Part shown: positions 43,499 to 51,967 of the stretch, in pieces | Layout of the letters: every line of letters starts with the position of its first letter | How positions within the stretch are numbered: the first letter of the stretch is position 1 | DNA from: CALJFL01 sp039964455 | Lineage (GTDB): Bacteria; Pseudomonadota; Gammaproteobacteria; Pseudomonadales; Halieaceae | Direction: 5' to 3' | Assembly (NCBI GenBank): GCA_039964455.1 | Contig: JBDVXK010000013.1 | Location: 248,001 to 312,000 of the forward strand | DNA: 64,000 nt | Position numbers and translations under genes: made by a program | Notes under the pieces: model-generated | Told to the model about the DNA's origin: nothing | The model's database searches: none | What the model saw: the letters and a program-made list of their open reading frames with translations, nothing else

Positions 43499-43513
43499 AT
43501 AACTTATAGTTAT
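43499..43513. promoter_or_regulatory. Candidate LysR box, 15-base dyad
   Basis: ATAACT (43499-43504), three-base centre TAT, AGTTAT (43508-43513): a dyad containing the T-N11-A pattern of LysR sites, 19 bases upstream of the lysR ATG. Autoregulation is inferred. Confidence 0.5.
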
Positions 43514-43718
43514 AACATTGATCTTAGCAGAGCGATTTTGCCAACGCACCGCCTAATTCCCTAAAAAAGTTAATAATTACAGGTACCTAGCAAGCTGTTT
43601 GTCGGGTCGTTTTCAGGCATTGGCTGCTCGCTGAAACGCCCTCCCCGCTAGCACCTGCTAATTGCCCGTGGATCGTTTAGTATCTGCGGTTCCAACTTTT
43701 GCTCCGGAGATCAATCCC

Positions 43719-44285
43719 GTGACCTTGCGCCTGCTGCTTCCTTTACTTGCCCTCGCCTGCCTCAGCGGCTGCAGTAACCAACCACCTGGCCAACCGGGTA
43801 GCGACCCCCTGCAACGATCCAGTGCCGTTTCTGTCGCCATGCCGGAATTTGTCACCACTGAAGAGACCGTCCTTGCCTGGCGCTCCGATCTGATCTGGGT
43901 AGACGATCCACAGGGTCGCTTTGAGCGCCGGGGCAAGATCCTGCAACAGTCGCTGCAAGCGGAGTTCGAACGCAAGGGCTATCAGTTCGCCAACACACAG
44001 GATTCCCCTGACTATGACGTTGTCGCTGTCGTGCTACTGGGCGAACTTCAGGACCATGCAGAAATACAGGAAATATTCCGGCTCTATCCCTCGCTGGCCA
44101 ACCCTGCGGCAGGGTACGGCAAAGGTACTGTGATGCTGGCGATTGCGCCCCACGGGACCAGCGATATTGTCTGGCGAGGCGCACTGGAAGTCTTCACCGA
44201 CCCCTCTATGCAGCCGGTCGACGCAGCAGACGAACGTCTTGGTTGGATCTCCAAAAAATTGTTGGCCAGCATTCCACAGGTCTAG
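43719..44285 (+). CDS. Predicted lipoprotein, DUF4136-like
   Basis: A 188-residue lipoprotein: signal ending CLSGC (Cys18), then an alpha/beta domain with WVDDPQGRFE and an IAPHGTSDIVWRGALEV strand near the C-terminus. This layout is reminiscent of DUF4136 lipoproteins. Start is GTG at 43719 with GGAG nine bases upstream; earlier codons lack a signal sequence. Likely anchored in the outer membrane. The next gene downstream is a second DUF4136-like lipoprotein, so the pair may be ancient paralogues. Confidence 0.7.
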   Translation: MTLRLLLPLLALACLSGCSNQPPGQPGSDPLQRSSAVSVAMPEFVTTEETVLAWRSDLIWVDDPQGRFERRGKILQQSLQAEFERKGYQFANTQDSPDYDVVAVVLLGELQDHAEIQEIFRLYPSLANPAAGYGKGTVMLAIAPHGTSDIVWRGALEVFTDPSMQPVDAADERLGWISKKLLASIPQV

Positions 44286-44375
44286 CCTTGCTGGCTGAGC
44301 GCAAATGGTGCTGCTAACATAGCGGTGTAATACATCGTAGCCCCAGCCCCGACTTTCACTCAATCGAGATTTATA

Positions 44376-44957
44376 ATGCAGACACTTCAAACCCTGGTCG
44401 TCACGCTTGTTGTCGCACTCACTCTTGCCGCCTGCAGCGGAGTGGAAACCAGACCGGAAGAAACTGACACGTTTGCCGCCGGCAATTACAAATTCTATCA
44501 ATGGCGCAGCGAGCCACTGGAAAACACGGCCTCATCCAGGGACCCCGTCTACATCATGGACCCTATCGTGCGCGCCGCAGTCGATGCCGAGTTGAAGAAC
44601 AAGGGATACAGGCTGAACCCCGAAAAGGCCCAGTTCAATGTCGACTACCTCTATGCCACAGGAATGCGCATGGGCCAGAAAGGCAGCGAGGCCAGCAACC
44701 TCTCCAACTATCCGGGAGTGATACCAAACCGTAACGTTGATCAGGCCTCAGTGGATAATGCCTATGCGCTTGGCGGCGTAAAAGAAACCAGCAACATCGC
44801 GCTGCAATTCAATGATGTGGAACGCAAGGAAGAAGTGTGGCGAGTCATCGTCACCAAGATTGTTGAAGATGCCAATCGGGTTGACTCGGACCGGCTGCGC
44901 AAGAATATCAATTCAGCGGTGAAGGAGGGTTTACGGCCGCTGCCAAAAGCAAACTAG
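44376..44957 (+). CDS. DUF4136-like lipoprotein
   Basis: A 193-residue lipoprotein with a signal ending LTLAAC (Cys20), and a mature domain with WRSEPLENT and a C-terminal DRLRKNINSAVKEGL, typical of DUF4136. Function unknown; members are periplasmic-facing lipoproteins. It lies 90 bases after the other lipoprotein gene. Its stop overlaps the convergent dehydrogenase stop by four bases. Confidence 0.8.
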   Translation: MQTLQTLVVTLVVALTLAACSGVETRPEETDTFAAGNYKFYQWRSEPLENTASSRDPVYIMDPIVRAAVDAELKNKGYRLNPEKAQFNVDYLYATGMRMGQKGSEASNLSNYPGVIPNRNVDQASVDNAYALGGVKETSNIALQFNDVERKEEVWRVIVTKIVEDANRVDSDRLRKNINSAVKEGLRPLPKAN

Positions 44958-45925
44958 GCGTAAACGTCTGGATTCACGCAGTGCTTCATTGGTTCGCCTT
45001 TTAGGGCTGCGATTGCATTTTCCACCGCCATATCGGCCATGCGCGCGCGAGTAATCACAGTAGCGCTGCCAATGTGCGGCGCCAGAACAACATTGGGCAA
45101 ATCAACCAGCGGATTGTCGCTGGCCACCGGCTCCTCTTCAAAGACATCGAGACCTGCGGCAAACAGGGCGCCGGACTTCAGCGCCTCGGACAAGGCCAAT
45201 TCATTAACGATTCCGCCACGCGCTGTATTAATCAGCACAGCACCCGGCTTCATCATTGCGATACGCTCTGCGTTGATAAGGTCATGCGTGTCTTCAGTGA
45301 GAGGAACGTGAACACTGACAAAGTCACTGCGCAGCAGTAATTCCTCCAGTGACACATTGTCGATACCGGGCACCTGCCGATCGCTGCGATTCCAGCCAAG
45401 AACCTCCATGCCAAAACCCGCTGCCCGGCGCGCCACGGCCTGGCCTATCTCACCCAGACCGACAATGCCCAGAGTAGCGCCACTCACATCCTTGCCGGTG
45501 AAAAAATCGGGCGACCAGACATTTTCGGCGCGCCAACCGCCCTGCCGAACAAAGCGATCTGCTTCGCCCATACGTCGAGCCGCCGCCAGCAGAAGACCAA
45601 AAGCTGCATCGGCGGTGGTATCCACCAGAACGCCTGGCGTGTGCCCCAGCGGAATAGACCGTTCGCTGAGTGCTGCCACATCGATATGATCAACGCCCAC
45701 AGAAACGCTGGAGACAAACTCGAGCTCCGGCAGGTCCGCCAATAGCTCCGCATTAATTTTGTCGGTGAGCAGACAGACCAGGCCGTGACAACCGGCTAAC
45801 TCCTCGCGTAGGGATTCTGCGGGCAATAAGCCCGGACCTACCCAGACATTGAGGTCACAATGCTGCGCCAGTTCGTGGATACGCTCGCCTGGGAGCTGAT
45901 GACTTACCAGTACTTTTTTCATCAT
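44954..45925 (-). CDS. D-isomer-specific 2-hydroxyacid dehydrogenase (glyoxylate/hydroxypyruvate reductase-like)
   Basis: A 323-residue NAD(P)-dependent dehydrogenase of the GyaR/GhrB type. Seen: GIVGLGEIGQAVARR nucleotide loop, NTARGGIVNE, and APHIGSAT with the catalytic His. It reduces glyoxylate or hydroxypyruvate, or oxidises D-hydroxyacids. Two adjacent ATGs (45925, 45922) start the protein; neither has a strong ribosome-binding site. It is divergent from the cupin gene. Confidence 0.92.
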   Translation of the reverse strand: MMKKVLVSHQLPGERIHELAQHCDLNVWVGPGLLPAESLREELAGCHGLVCLLTDKINAELLADLPELEFVSSVSVGVDHIDVAALSERSIPLGHTPGVLVDTTADAAFGLLLAAARRMGEADRFVRQGGWRAENVWSPDFFTGKDVSGATLGIVGLGEIGQAVARRAAGFGMEVLGWNRSDRQVPGIDNVSLEELLLRSDFVSVHVPLTEDTHDLINAERIAMMKPGAVLINTARGGIVNELALSEALKSGALFAAGLDVFEEEPVASDNPLVDLPNVVLAPHIGSATVITRARMADMAVENAIAALKGEPMKHCVNPDVYA

Positions 45926-46014
45926 GGTCCGAGCATACCGCAAGCTAGCCCGGACAAAAACCGCCCGACCAAAGAGACGCGCATTTCACTGGCATATAAC
46001 CTATTATCCACCGC

Positions 46015-46707
46015 ATGAGTGATGACAACGATGTGATTAACGGCGACCTGAGCCAGCGACTGGCCATTGATACGCAAGCCATGCCGTGGACAGAAAGCCC
46101 TGGCGGGCATGTGCTGCGAAAGCGCCTGCACCGGGTGGGGCCGCCAGAGTCCGGACAGGTAACATCCGTTGTTCGCTACGAACCTGGCGCCAAATTCCCG
46201 GGGCACGAACACCCCGAGGGTGAGGAAATCCTGGTGCTTGAGGGCGTATTCTCTGACGAGCATGGTGACTGGCCCGCGGGTACTTATCTGCTCAATCCGG
46301 AAGGCTTTTTTCACCAGCCCTACTCGCAGCAGGGCTGTCTGCTATTCGTAAAACTACGCCAATATCCAGGCCTGGATCGCCAGCATATTGCCGTCAACAA
46401 AGAAGACGTGGAATGGAAGGAGTCGGTCCGGAAAAGCGTCAGCTGGAAGAAGCTATATGCACAGGAACCCTACTCCGATTTCACCCGGCTGGAATCGTGG
46501 GACACACCCTCAGAGCTTGGGCAAATCAATTTTCCGCAGGGCGCCGAGCTTTTCATAATCTCGGGAAGCTTTGCCGACGAACTGGGCAGCTATGCCTGCC
46601 ACAGTTGGTTGAGAATCCCTGCTGGCGGCTCTATTACGCCTACCAGCAGTGATTACTGTGAGTTATATATCAAAGAAGGCGGCTTCAGATACCTGCTGTC
46701 TGACTAG
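46015..46707 (+). CDS. Cupin-domain protein (ChrR-type anti-sigma-like cupin)
   Basis: A 230-residue protein with a cupin motif RYEPGAKFPGHEHPEGEEILVLEG (His and Glu metal ligands) and a second, shorter cupin-like repeat in the C-terminal half (LRIPAGGSITPTS). It resembles the cupin of ChrR-type anti-sigma factors but lacks the N-terminal zinc-binding HHxxC anti-sigma domain. So a regulatory role is not implied; it may be a small metal-dependent enzyme or sensor. The stop overlaps the convergent SDR stop. Confidence 0.78.
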   Translation: MSDDNDVINGDLSQRLAIDTQAMPWTESPGGHVLRKRLHRVGPPESGQVTSVVRYEPGAKFPGHEHPEGEEILVLEGVFSDEHGDWPAGTYLLNPEGFFHQPYSQQGCLLFVKLRQYPGLDRQHIAVNKEDVEWKESVRKSVSWKKLYAQEPYSDFTRLESWDTPSELGQINFPQGAELFIISGSFADELGSYACHSWLRIPAGGSITPTSSDYCELYIKEGGFRYLLSD

Positions 46708-47468
46708 AGCGTAATGCCGCCGTCAACCACAATGCACTCACCATTGGTGTAGCTGCTGGCATCGGACACCAGATAAAGCATAGTGCCGGCCATCTCAGCG
46801 GGCTCAGCGTGCCTGCCCATGGGAATTCCCTCCATGGCCTTCTGATAAATCTCATCATTGGAGAATAAAGCGCCGGCGAATTTAGTCTTGGTCAGTCCGG
46901 GTAGCAGCGCATTACAACGGATGCCTAGCCCGCCACATTCTTTGGCAAAGACTTTGGTCATATTGATTACAGCGGCTTTGGTGATCGAATAGATGCCCTG
47001 CATCGGCCCGGGCTGCAGGCCATTGATAGAGGCGGTATTGACGATGACACCCGCGCCCTGCTCACGCATCATTTTGCCGGCTTCGATGGACATGAAAAAG
47101 TAGCCGCGAATATTCACCTCCACCGTTTTGTTATAAGCACCCAGATCCGTATCAAGCACGTGACCAAAGTAGGGATTGGTCGCCGCGTTATTGACGCAGA
47201 TATCCAGCCGGCCATGAGTGGCCTTGATGTGGTCAAAGGTTGCGTGAATATCATCGAGGTTACCCACATGGCATGCAAAGGCTTCTGCACTGCCGCCGGC
47301 TTCAACGATGGACTCCGCCACCTTGGCACAGTCATCTATCTTGCGACTCGAAACGATGACATGGGCACCCTGCTGTGCCAACAAACGTGCAGTTTCTTCG
47401 CCGATACCACGGCTGGCGCCGCTAACGATGGCAATCTTGCCAGTAAGATCAAATAATTGCGTCGACAT
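46704..47468 (-). CDS. Short-chain dehydrogenase/reductase
   Basis: A 254-residue classical SDR with SGASRGIGEE near the N-terminus, NNAAT, catalytic YSITK (Y-x3-K) and VDGGITL at the C-terminus. The open frame extends to 47681, but the ATG at 47468 follows AAGGAA and gives the proper N-terminus. It resembles the acyl-reductase or glucose-dehydrogenase-like SDRs; substrate unknown. It is 61 bases below the MFS gene end and may be its operon partner. Confidence 0.9.
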   Translation of the reverse strand: MSTQLFDLTGKIAIVSGASRGIGEETARLLAQQGAHVIVSSRKIDDCAKVAESIVEAGGSAEAFACHVGNLDDIHATFDHIKATHGRLDICVNNAATNPYFGHVLDTDLGAYNKTVEVNIRGYFFMSIEAGKMMREQGAGVIVNTASINGLQPGPMQGIYSITKAAVINMTKVFAKECGGLGIRCNALLPGLTKTKFAGALFSNDEIYQKAMEGIPMGRHAEPAEMAGTMLYLVSDASSYTNGECIVVDGGITL

Positions 47469-47529
47469 GAATGAAAAATTCCTTGAGGTCAGTTGAATGT
47501 CAGAACAAAGAGCGCAGAATACTACCTGC

Positions 47530-48711
47530 TCACTCGGGTATTTGCATCCCGCTATGGCGCTCCGGCCTCTCCCATAAGGCCCAGGCGAGATACACCGCCA
47601 CCAACGCGGCACAACCCAGCCAGGCTGCCTGGTAACCAAACAGGGCGAGGTTGGTGCCAGCAAACAGTGGCCCGACAACACGACCCCAGGACGCCGCAGA
47701 ACTGGTGGTGCCCAACATCCTGCCGCGCAATGCCGCTGGTGTTCGGTTGCTGGTAAGCGTGTTGAGTACCGGCATGCACAGGGTCGCCCCGGACATAGCC
47801 GTAAATGCGGCGGCCACCATCACAGGCATGGTCTGGGCAAATGCCGCCATAATCAATCCCGACAGAAACAGGGTGATAGAGACACGCAGCAACGGAAACT
47901 CGCCCAGCAATCGAATCAGCTGGCCCATGAAGCCGCCCTGTAACACTGCCATGATGGCGCCCTGTATCCCAAACACGATGCCGACTTCCCGGGGAGTCCA
48001 GTCCAACAGGTCGGCAACCCAGAGCGGAAACATGTAGGTAAAGGCGCTCACACAACTGTTATGAAGCACATATTGGGTGGTGAGCAGGCGATTACCGGTC
48101 TGCTTCAGCATCTGGTAGATCGACAGGCTCTGCTTGCCCTGCTGCAGAACCCGGCTCTCTTCCTGCTTTTGTTTCGACACCGACTCCGGTAAAAAAAGTG
48201 CCGCGGCGATTATCGCAAGCACCGACATACCACCGGCAACAATACACGGCAGGGTGAAACTGTTGCCATCGCCAGCGAGCAAGCCGCCCAACAGCGGCCC
48301 CATCACCAGACCCAGGCCAAAAGCCGCGCCGATTAATCCCATCCCCCGGGCGCGGTTTTCCGGAGTGGTCAGGTCGGCCATCATGGCAGAGGCCACACCA
48401 ATGTTACCGGCCATCAAGCCAGCGAATGCCCGGGCCGCGAATACCATCCACAGCTCTGACGCCAAGCCCAACATCACATAGGCCAGCGCGCCACCGGCGA
48501 GGCAAATCATAATTACAGGCTTGCGCCCCATGCGGTCAGAAAGCTTGCCCCAATAGGGTCCGCACAATCCCGAACACACGGCGTAGGACACGATAATCAG
48601 CGCAATATCGAAATTGCTGGCGCCCAGCTCGGGAGACAAAAAAGGCAAAATTGGAATGACGATGCCGAAACCAATAAGGTCCAGCAGAATCACACCAAAG
48701 AGAATCGGCAT
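47530..48711 (-). CDS. MFS transporter, TetA-like drug/metabolite exporter
   Basis: A 393-residue 12-helix MFS protein. First helix DLIGFGIVIPILPF resembles the TetA/drug-proton antiporter group; motif A GKLSDRMGRKPV is intact. Family exports drugs or small metabolites by proton exchange. A tetracycline activity cannot be assumed. It starts 60 bases below ubiX on the same strand. Confidence 0.9.
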   Translation of the reverse strand: MPILFGVILLDLIGFGIVIPILPFLSPELGASNFDIALIIVSYAVCSGLCGPYWGKLSDRMGRKPVIMICLAGGALAYVMLGLASELWMVFAARAFAGLMAGNIGVASAMMADLTTPENRARGMGLIGAAFGLGLVMGPLLGGLLAGDGNSFTLPCIVAGGMSVLAIIAAALFLPESVSKQKQEESRVLQQGKQSLSIYQMLKQTGNRLLTTQYVLHNSCVSAFTYMFPLWVADLLDWTPREVGIVFGIQGAIMAVLQGGFMGQLIRLLGEFPLLRVSITLFLSGLIMAAFAQTMPVMVAAAFTAMSGATLCMPVLNTLTSNRTPAALRGRMLGTTSSAASWGRVVGPLFAGTNLALFGYQAAWLGCAALVAVYLAWALWERPERHSGMQIPE

Positions 48712-48770
48712 CCGCCTACCACCAAAACCGGGTTAGCCGCGCGGCAAACAGTGCGCAGCCCGGCAAAAGG

Positions 48771-49334
48771 CTACTCACCCGTCCAGCGTTGTACCTTGCC
48801 AGTATCCACGTCAAACAAATCCAGCGTCCTGGCGACGCTCTGGGTAACCATCTGCTCGAGGTTTTCAGGTTTGGCATAGAAGGCGGGTACCGGGGGCGCT
48901 ATCACCGCGCCTATTTCTGACAGCTGGGTCATGGTACGCAGATGCCCGGTATGCAAGGGTGTCTCGCGCACCATCAGCACCAGACGGCGGCGCTCTTTCA
49001 ATGCCACGTCAGCCGCTCGGGTAAGCAACGTTGACGTCACACCGGTGGCGATTTCAGACATGGTCCGAATCGAGCAGGGAGCAATCAACATGCCTGTTGT
49101 GATGAACGAGCCGGAGGCTATAGAGGCACCTACATTTTTGATGGCGTGAACCTCACTGGCCAGCGCCTCGATCTCTGATCGAGACATATCAAGTTCATGA
49201 TGTAAGGTTAGCTCCGCCGACTTAGTCATCACCAGGTGCGTTTCGATACCGCAGGCACCAAGTAACTGCAAAGCGCGGACACCGTATACGATGCCCGACG
49301 CGCCACTGATACCCACGATAATTCGCTCTGCCAT
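48771..49334 (-). CDS. ubiX: Flavin prenyltransferase UbiX
   Basis: A 187-residue flavoprotein-like enzyme that prenylates FMN to supply UbiD decarboxylases. Seen: GISGASGIVYG FMN-site loop, SGSFITTGMLIAPCS, and RETPLHTGHL with the flavin-binding residues. Start is the ATG at 49334, with GGAG seven bases upstream; the earlier TTG lacks it. No ubiD is in the window. Ubiquinone biosynthesis or ring decarboxylation would both use it. Confidence 0.95.
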   Translation of the reverse strand: MAERIIVGISGASGIVYGVRALQLLGACGIETHLVMTKSAELTLHHELDMSRSEIEALASEVHAIKNVGASIASGSFITTGMLIAPCSIRTMSEIATGVTSTLLTRAADVALKERRRLVLMVRETPLHTGHLRTMTQLSEIGAVIAPPVPAFYAKPENLEQMVTQSVARTLDLFDVDTGKVQRWTGE

Positions 49335-49416
49335 GCCCTTCTCCAAAGCCTTAGCCGACCACTGTAGCAGCCCGCGGGCAATAATTCATGGGCACCGCAG
49401 ACTGCTACTCAACCCC

Positions 49417-51570
49417 TCAGAAGGTCCAGCGAACCCCCGCCTCTACGGAAAAACCGGCTTCCGGCGCAACGTCACGCAGGAAGGAGGTACTGAGACGGAT
49501 TTCCTCATCGGTGATGTTGTTCAGCGCGAGGAACAGCGTAACCTCGCTGCCAGCTACCGGGAGGCGATAGTCCGCACCAGCATCCCACTTTGTGTAGCCG
49601 TCTGTAGGCTCTTCATTGGCGCCGGGCTTGTCCTGATCATCGACATCCATCACCCGGGTCCACAGCTCCAGACTTTCGGAAGCCCAGGCCAGGCGCGCAC
49701 CTAAACGCATGGGCGGTAGGCGCGGAATATCGTCGCCGCTGTCCAACTCGCCGCGAATATAATCGCCCCACAATCCAGCGCGCAAGTCACCACCGCCGAA
49801 GCTGGCAAGGGTGAATTCACTGTCAAACTCGACACCATAGAACTCGGCGTCCTCCTGCGCATAGGCCAATACAGGTGTTTCATCCCGCTCCAAACCCGTA
49901 TTGAGCAAATTGATGTAATCCGCAAAGTCGTTGTAGAACACCGTCAGGTCCAGCCAGTGACCGTCGCCAGTCCAACGCGCAGAGAGATCCGCATTGTTGG
50001 AGGTTTCTGTATCGAGCCCAGCATCGCCAAGCTCAATCGATCCAGTGGCAGCATGCTCCACCCATTCGCCCGGCGTTTCATTGCCTGCATTGGAGTACAA
50101 CTCCTCGACTGCCGGCGCCCGTTCACTGCGAGACAGTGCAAGGCCCACCTGCCACCCATCGGTGACATCCCAAAGGGCTGAGCCAGAGGCGCTGAAGGCG
50201 CTAAAGTCCTCATCAGCGCCTATATCCGGGTCGCGGTCAACCTGGTCGAAGCGCATGCCCAGCTCAAACAGCCAGTCGCCAGCATGGTAGTCCTCCACCA
50301 CGAAGACTCCCCACTGGCTGGATTCAGTTTCTGGAACATAGGCCTCTTCGCCCACTGCACTGAATTCTCCGCTGGATGCCTGCAGGCCTAACACGCCATG
50401 GAAACCCCCAAACTGTTGGTGAACCATCTCCAGCCGGCCTTCCCAGGTCTCATTGCTGAACTTGGTACCAACCTCGCCACTGCCCTCTATCTCTGAATGC
50501 TCGTAGTCGGTGTAGGTAACAAAACCCCGCATGACCTCAAGTGCCGCAATTGGCTCGTGCCAATGCAACGCCGCGTCATAACGGGTTTGTTCGATGTCGA
50601 GGCTCACGCCACCCTCTTCTTCCTCACCCTCCGAGTGCTCCTCGCCCTCGTGATCGTCGTGGTCTTCATCGTGGTCGTCGTCATGATCGTCATCGTGGTC
50701 GCCGTGATCCTCGTCCTCTTCATGCCCGTGTTCGTGCGCACCTGCCGGGATACCATAGGCATTTTCTAGACGGTTCACCGCCAGACCAAAAAAACCCTCA
50801 TCGAAGTGATAGGCGCCACCCAGCGTCAGGCTCTTTGCGCGCCCTGCAGTATTGCCGATGTAACCGTCAGTGGTTTCCTCATCATCGTGTTCCTCGCCCT
50901 CGTGTTCTTCCTCGTCGTGCTCTTCGCCTTCGTGTTCATCGCTGTGTTCACGAGCGGCCTCACCAGGAATGTCGAGGTCGTTGTAGTCTCGGTAAAGAAA
51001 ATCTGCATGCCAGGCAAAGCTGCCGCTGCTGCCATCAGCTCTACCCACGATGTTGTCCATATCAGAGGCCGTGTCGTGGCGATACTCCAAGCCGCCGCTC
51101 AGGTCCTCTTCCAGGCTCGTGGGAATGCGGTTATCCAGCACGTTGACCACGCCACCGATGGCGCCACCTCCGTAGAGTAATGTCGAGGGCCCGCGAAGGA
51201 TTTCGATGCTGTCAGCAAGCAGGGGCTCCACAGACACCGCGTGGTCGCCGCTGAGGCCGGCAACATCTGCGCTGCTGGTGCCATTTTGTAAGATGGTGAC
51301 GCGGGGGCCCTGTTGGCCCCTGATCACCGGTTGGCCGACTCCGGGGCCGAAGGAGGCACTGGCCAGGCCGGGCGACTGACCCAGCGTTTCACCGATAGTT
51401 GCGGATGCTGCACGGCGCAATTCATCGCCACTTAATACCGTTACCGGTAAGGCAGTTTCGGCGGATGTTTTGTGTAGGGGTACAGAAACCAGTACGTGTT
51501 CCATAGGTGGTTGCTGCGCATAACTCGAGGCGCTGGCCACAGCCAGCGCCAAAGGCGTAAGAATTCTCAC
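49417..51570 (-). CDS. TonB-dependent receptor with His/Asp-rich loops (ZnuD-like)
   Basis: A 717-residue outer-membrane receptor. Signal (MRILTPLALAVASASSYAQ), plug domain (about 35-150, VTVLSGDELRR, RGQQGPRVTI), and a beta-barrel ending in RWTF, the terminal aromatic. Two surface-loop segments (about 208-240 and 280-325) are almost pure His, Asp and Glu, the sign of metal-binding external loops in zinc receptors such as ZnuD. Zinc (or another soft divalent metal) is therefore the likely ligand, imported with TonB energy. It is directly downstream of a small Cys/His protein, with 38 bases between. Confidence 0.92.
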   Translation of the reverse strand: MRILTPLALAVASASSYAQQPPMEHVLVSVPLHKTSAETALPVTVLSGDELRRAASATIGETLGQSPGLASASFGPGVGQPVIRGQQGPRVTILQNGTSSADVAGLSGDHAVSVEPLLADSIEILRGPSTLLYGGGAIGGVVNVLDNRIPTSLEEDLSGGLEYRHDTASDMDNIVGRADGSSGSFAWHADFLYRDYNDLDIPGEAAREHSDEHEGEEHDEEEHEGEEHDDEETTDGYIGNTAGRAKSLTLGGAYHFDEGFFGLAVNRLENAYGIPAGAHEHGHEEDEDHGDHDDDHDDDHDEDHDDHEGEEHSEGEEEEGGVSLDIEQTRYDAALHWHEPIAALEVMRGFVTYTDYEHSEIEGSGEVGTKFSNETWEGRLEMVHQQFGGFHGVLGLQASSGEFSAVGEEAYVPETESSQWGVFVVEDYHAGDWLFELGMRFDQVDRDPDIGADEDFSAFSASGSALWDVTDGWQVGLALSRSERAPAVEELYSNAGNETPGEWVEHAATGSIELGDAGLDTETSNNADLSARWTGDGHWLDLTVFYNDFADYINLLNTGLERDETPVLAYAQEDAEFYGVEFDSEFTLASFGGGDLRAGLWGDYIRGELDSGDDIPRLPPMRLGARLAWASESLELWTRVMDVDDQDKPGANEEPTDGYTKWDAGADYRLPVAGSEVTLFLALNNITDEEIRLSTSFLRDVAPEAGFSVEAGVRWTF

Positions 51571-51608
51571 GGTTCTCTCCTGAAAAAAGCTAAAAAGTTG
51601 GGGGTAAC

Positions 51609-51911
51609 TCAGGAGTTGTGGAAGGGTGGTGCCCGGGGCTGCAGGTCCAGATAAGTTTTGGCGGCCATCGCCGGCACAACAGCAAGGATTGTCGCCGTGG
51701 CTGCGGCGAAAAGCTGCGGAGGCGCAGTTTGCGGTGCGGCATGGCTGTCGCCAATATTTTTACAGAGCAGGCACTGCTCTACAGTGTCATCGCCACTATG
51801 AAAGTGCCCTGCCTCAAGCGCTTGCAAGCCACCAAATAACAGCATCGCGGCGAGCGCGATAACGCAGGCCGTTCGACTTTTATAGGGATTAAATTGGCTC
51901 ATAGGCGACAT
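51609..51911 (-). CDS. Small exported Cys/His-rich protein, DUF2946-like
   Basis: A 100-residue protein. After a hydrophobic N-terminal segment (CVIALAAMLLFGGLQAL) comes HFHSGDDTVEQCLLCKNIGDSH, with a C-x2-C and several His, the usual sign of a metal-handling domain, and a second hydrophobic stretch (FAAATATILAVVPAMAA). The pattern resembles DUF2946 proteins found beside metal transporters. The start at 51911 is not backed by a ribosome-binding site; the ATG at 51902 is an alternative. It precedes the ZnuD-like receptor and likely belongs to its operon. Confidence 0.75.
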   Translation of the reverse strand: MSPMSQFNPYKSRTACVIALAAMLLFGGLQALEAGHFHSGDDTVEQCLLCKNIGDSHAAPQTAPPQLFAAATATILAVVPAMAAKTYLDLQPRAPPFHNS

Positions 51912-51967
51912 GCGGGGGAGTCTAGCACTTTCCTGGGCGGTGACAAACAGCCTTTCGATCAGCGAGA

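Noticed and set aside
46015..46707. Anti-sigma factor ChrR
   Set aside because: Only the cupin part matches; the zinc-binding anti-sigma domain and an adjacent sigma factor gene are missing.
47530..48711. Tetracycline resistance gene
   Set aside because: Sequence is a general MFS drug/metabolite exporter type; no TetR regulator is adjacent.
50600..50740. Possible microsatellite or foreign insert (GAC/CAT/GAG-rich)
   Set aside because: In frame it is the His/Asp/Glu-rich external loop of the TonB receptor.
51571..51967. Zur box upstream of the zinc receptor pair
   Set aside because: No good match to a Zur-type palindrome in either short gap; it may lie elsewhere.
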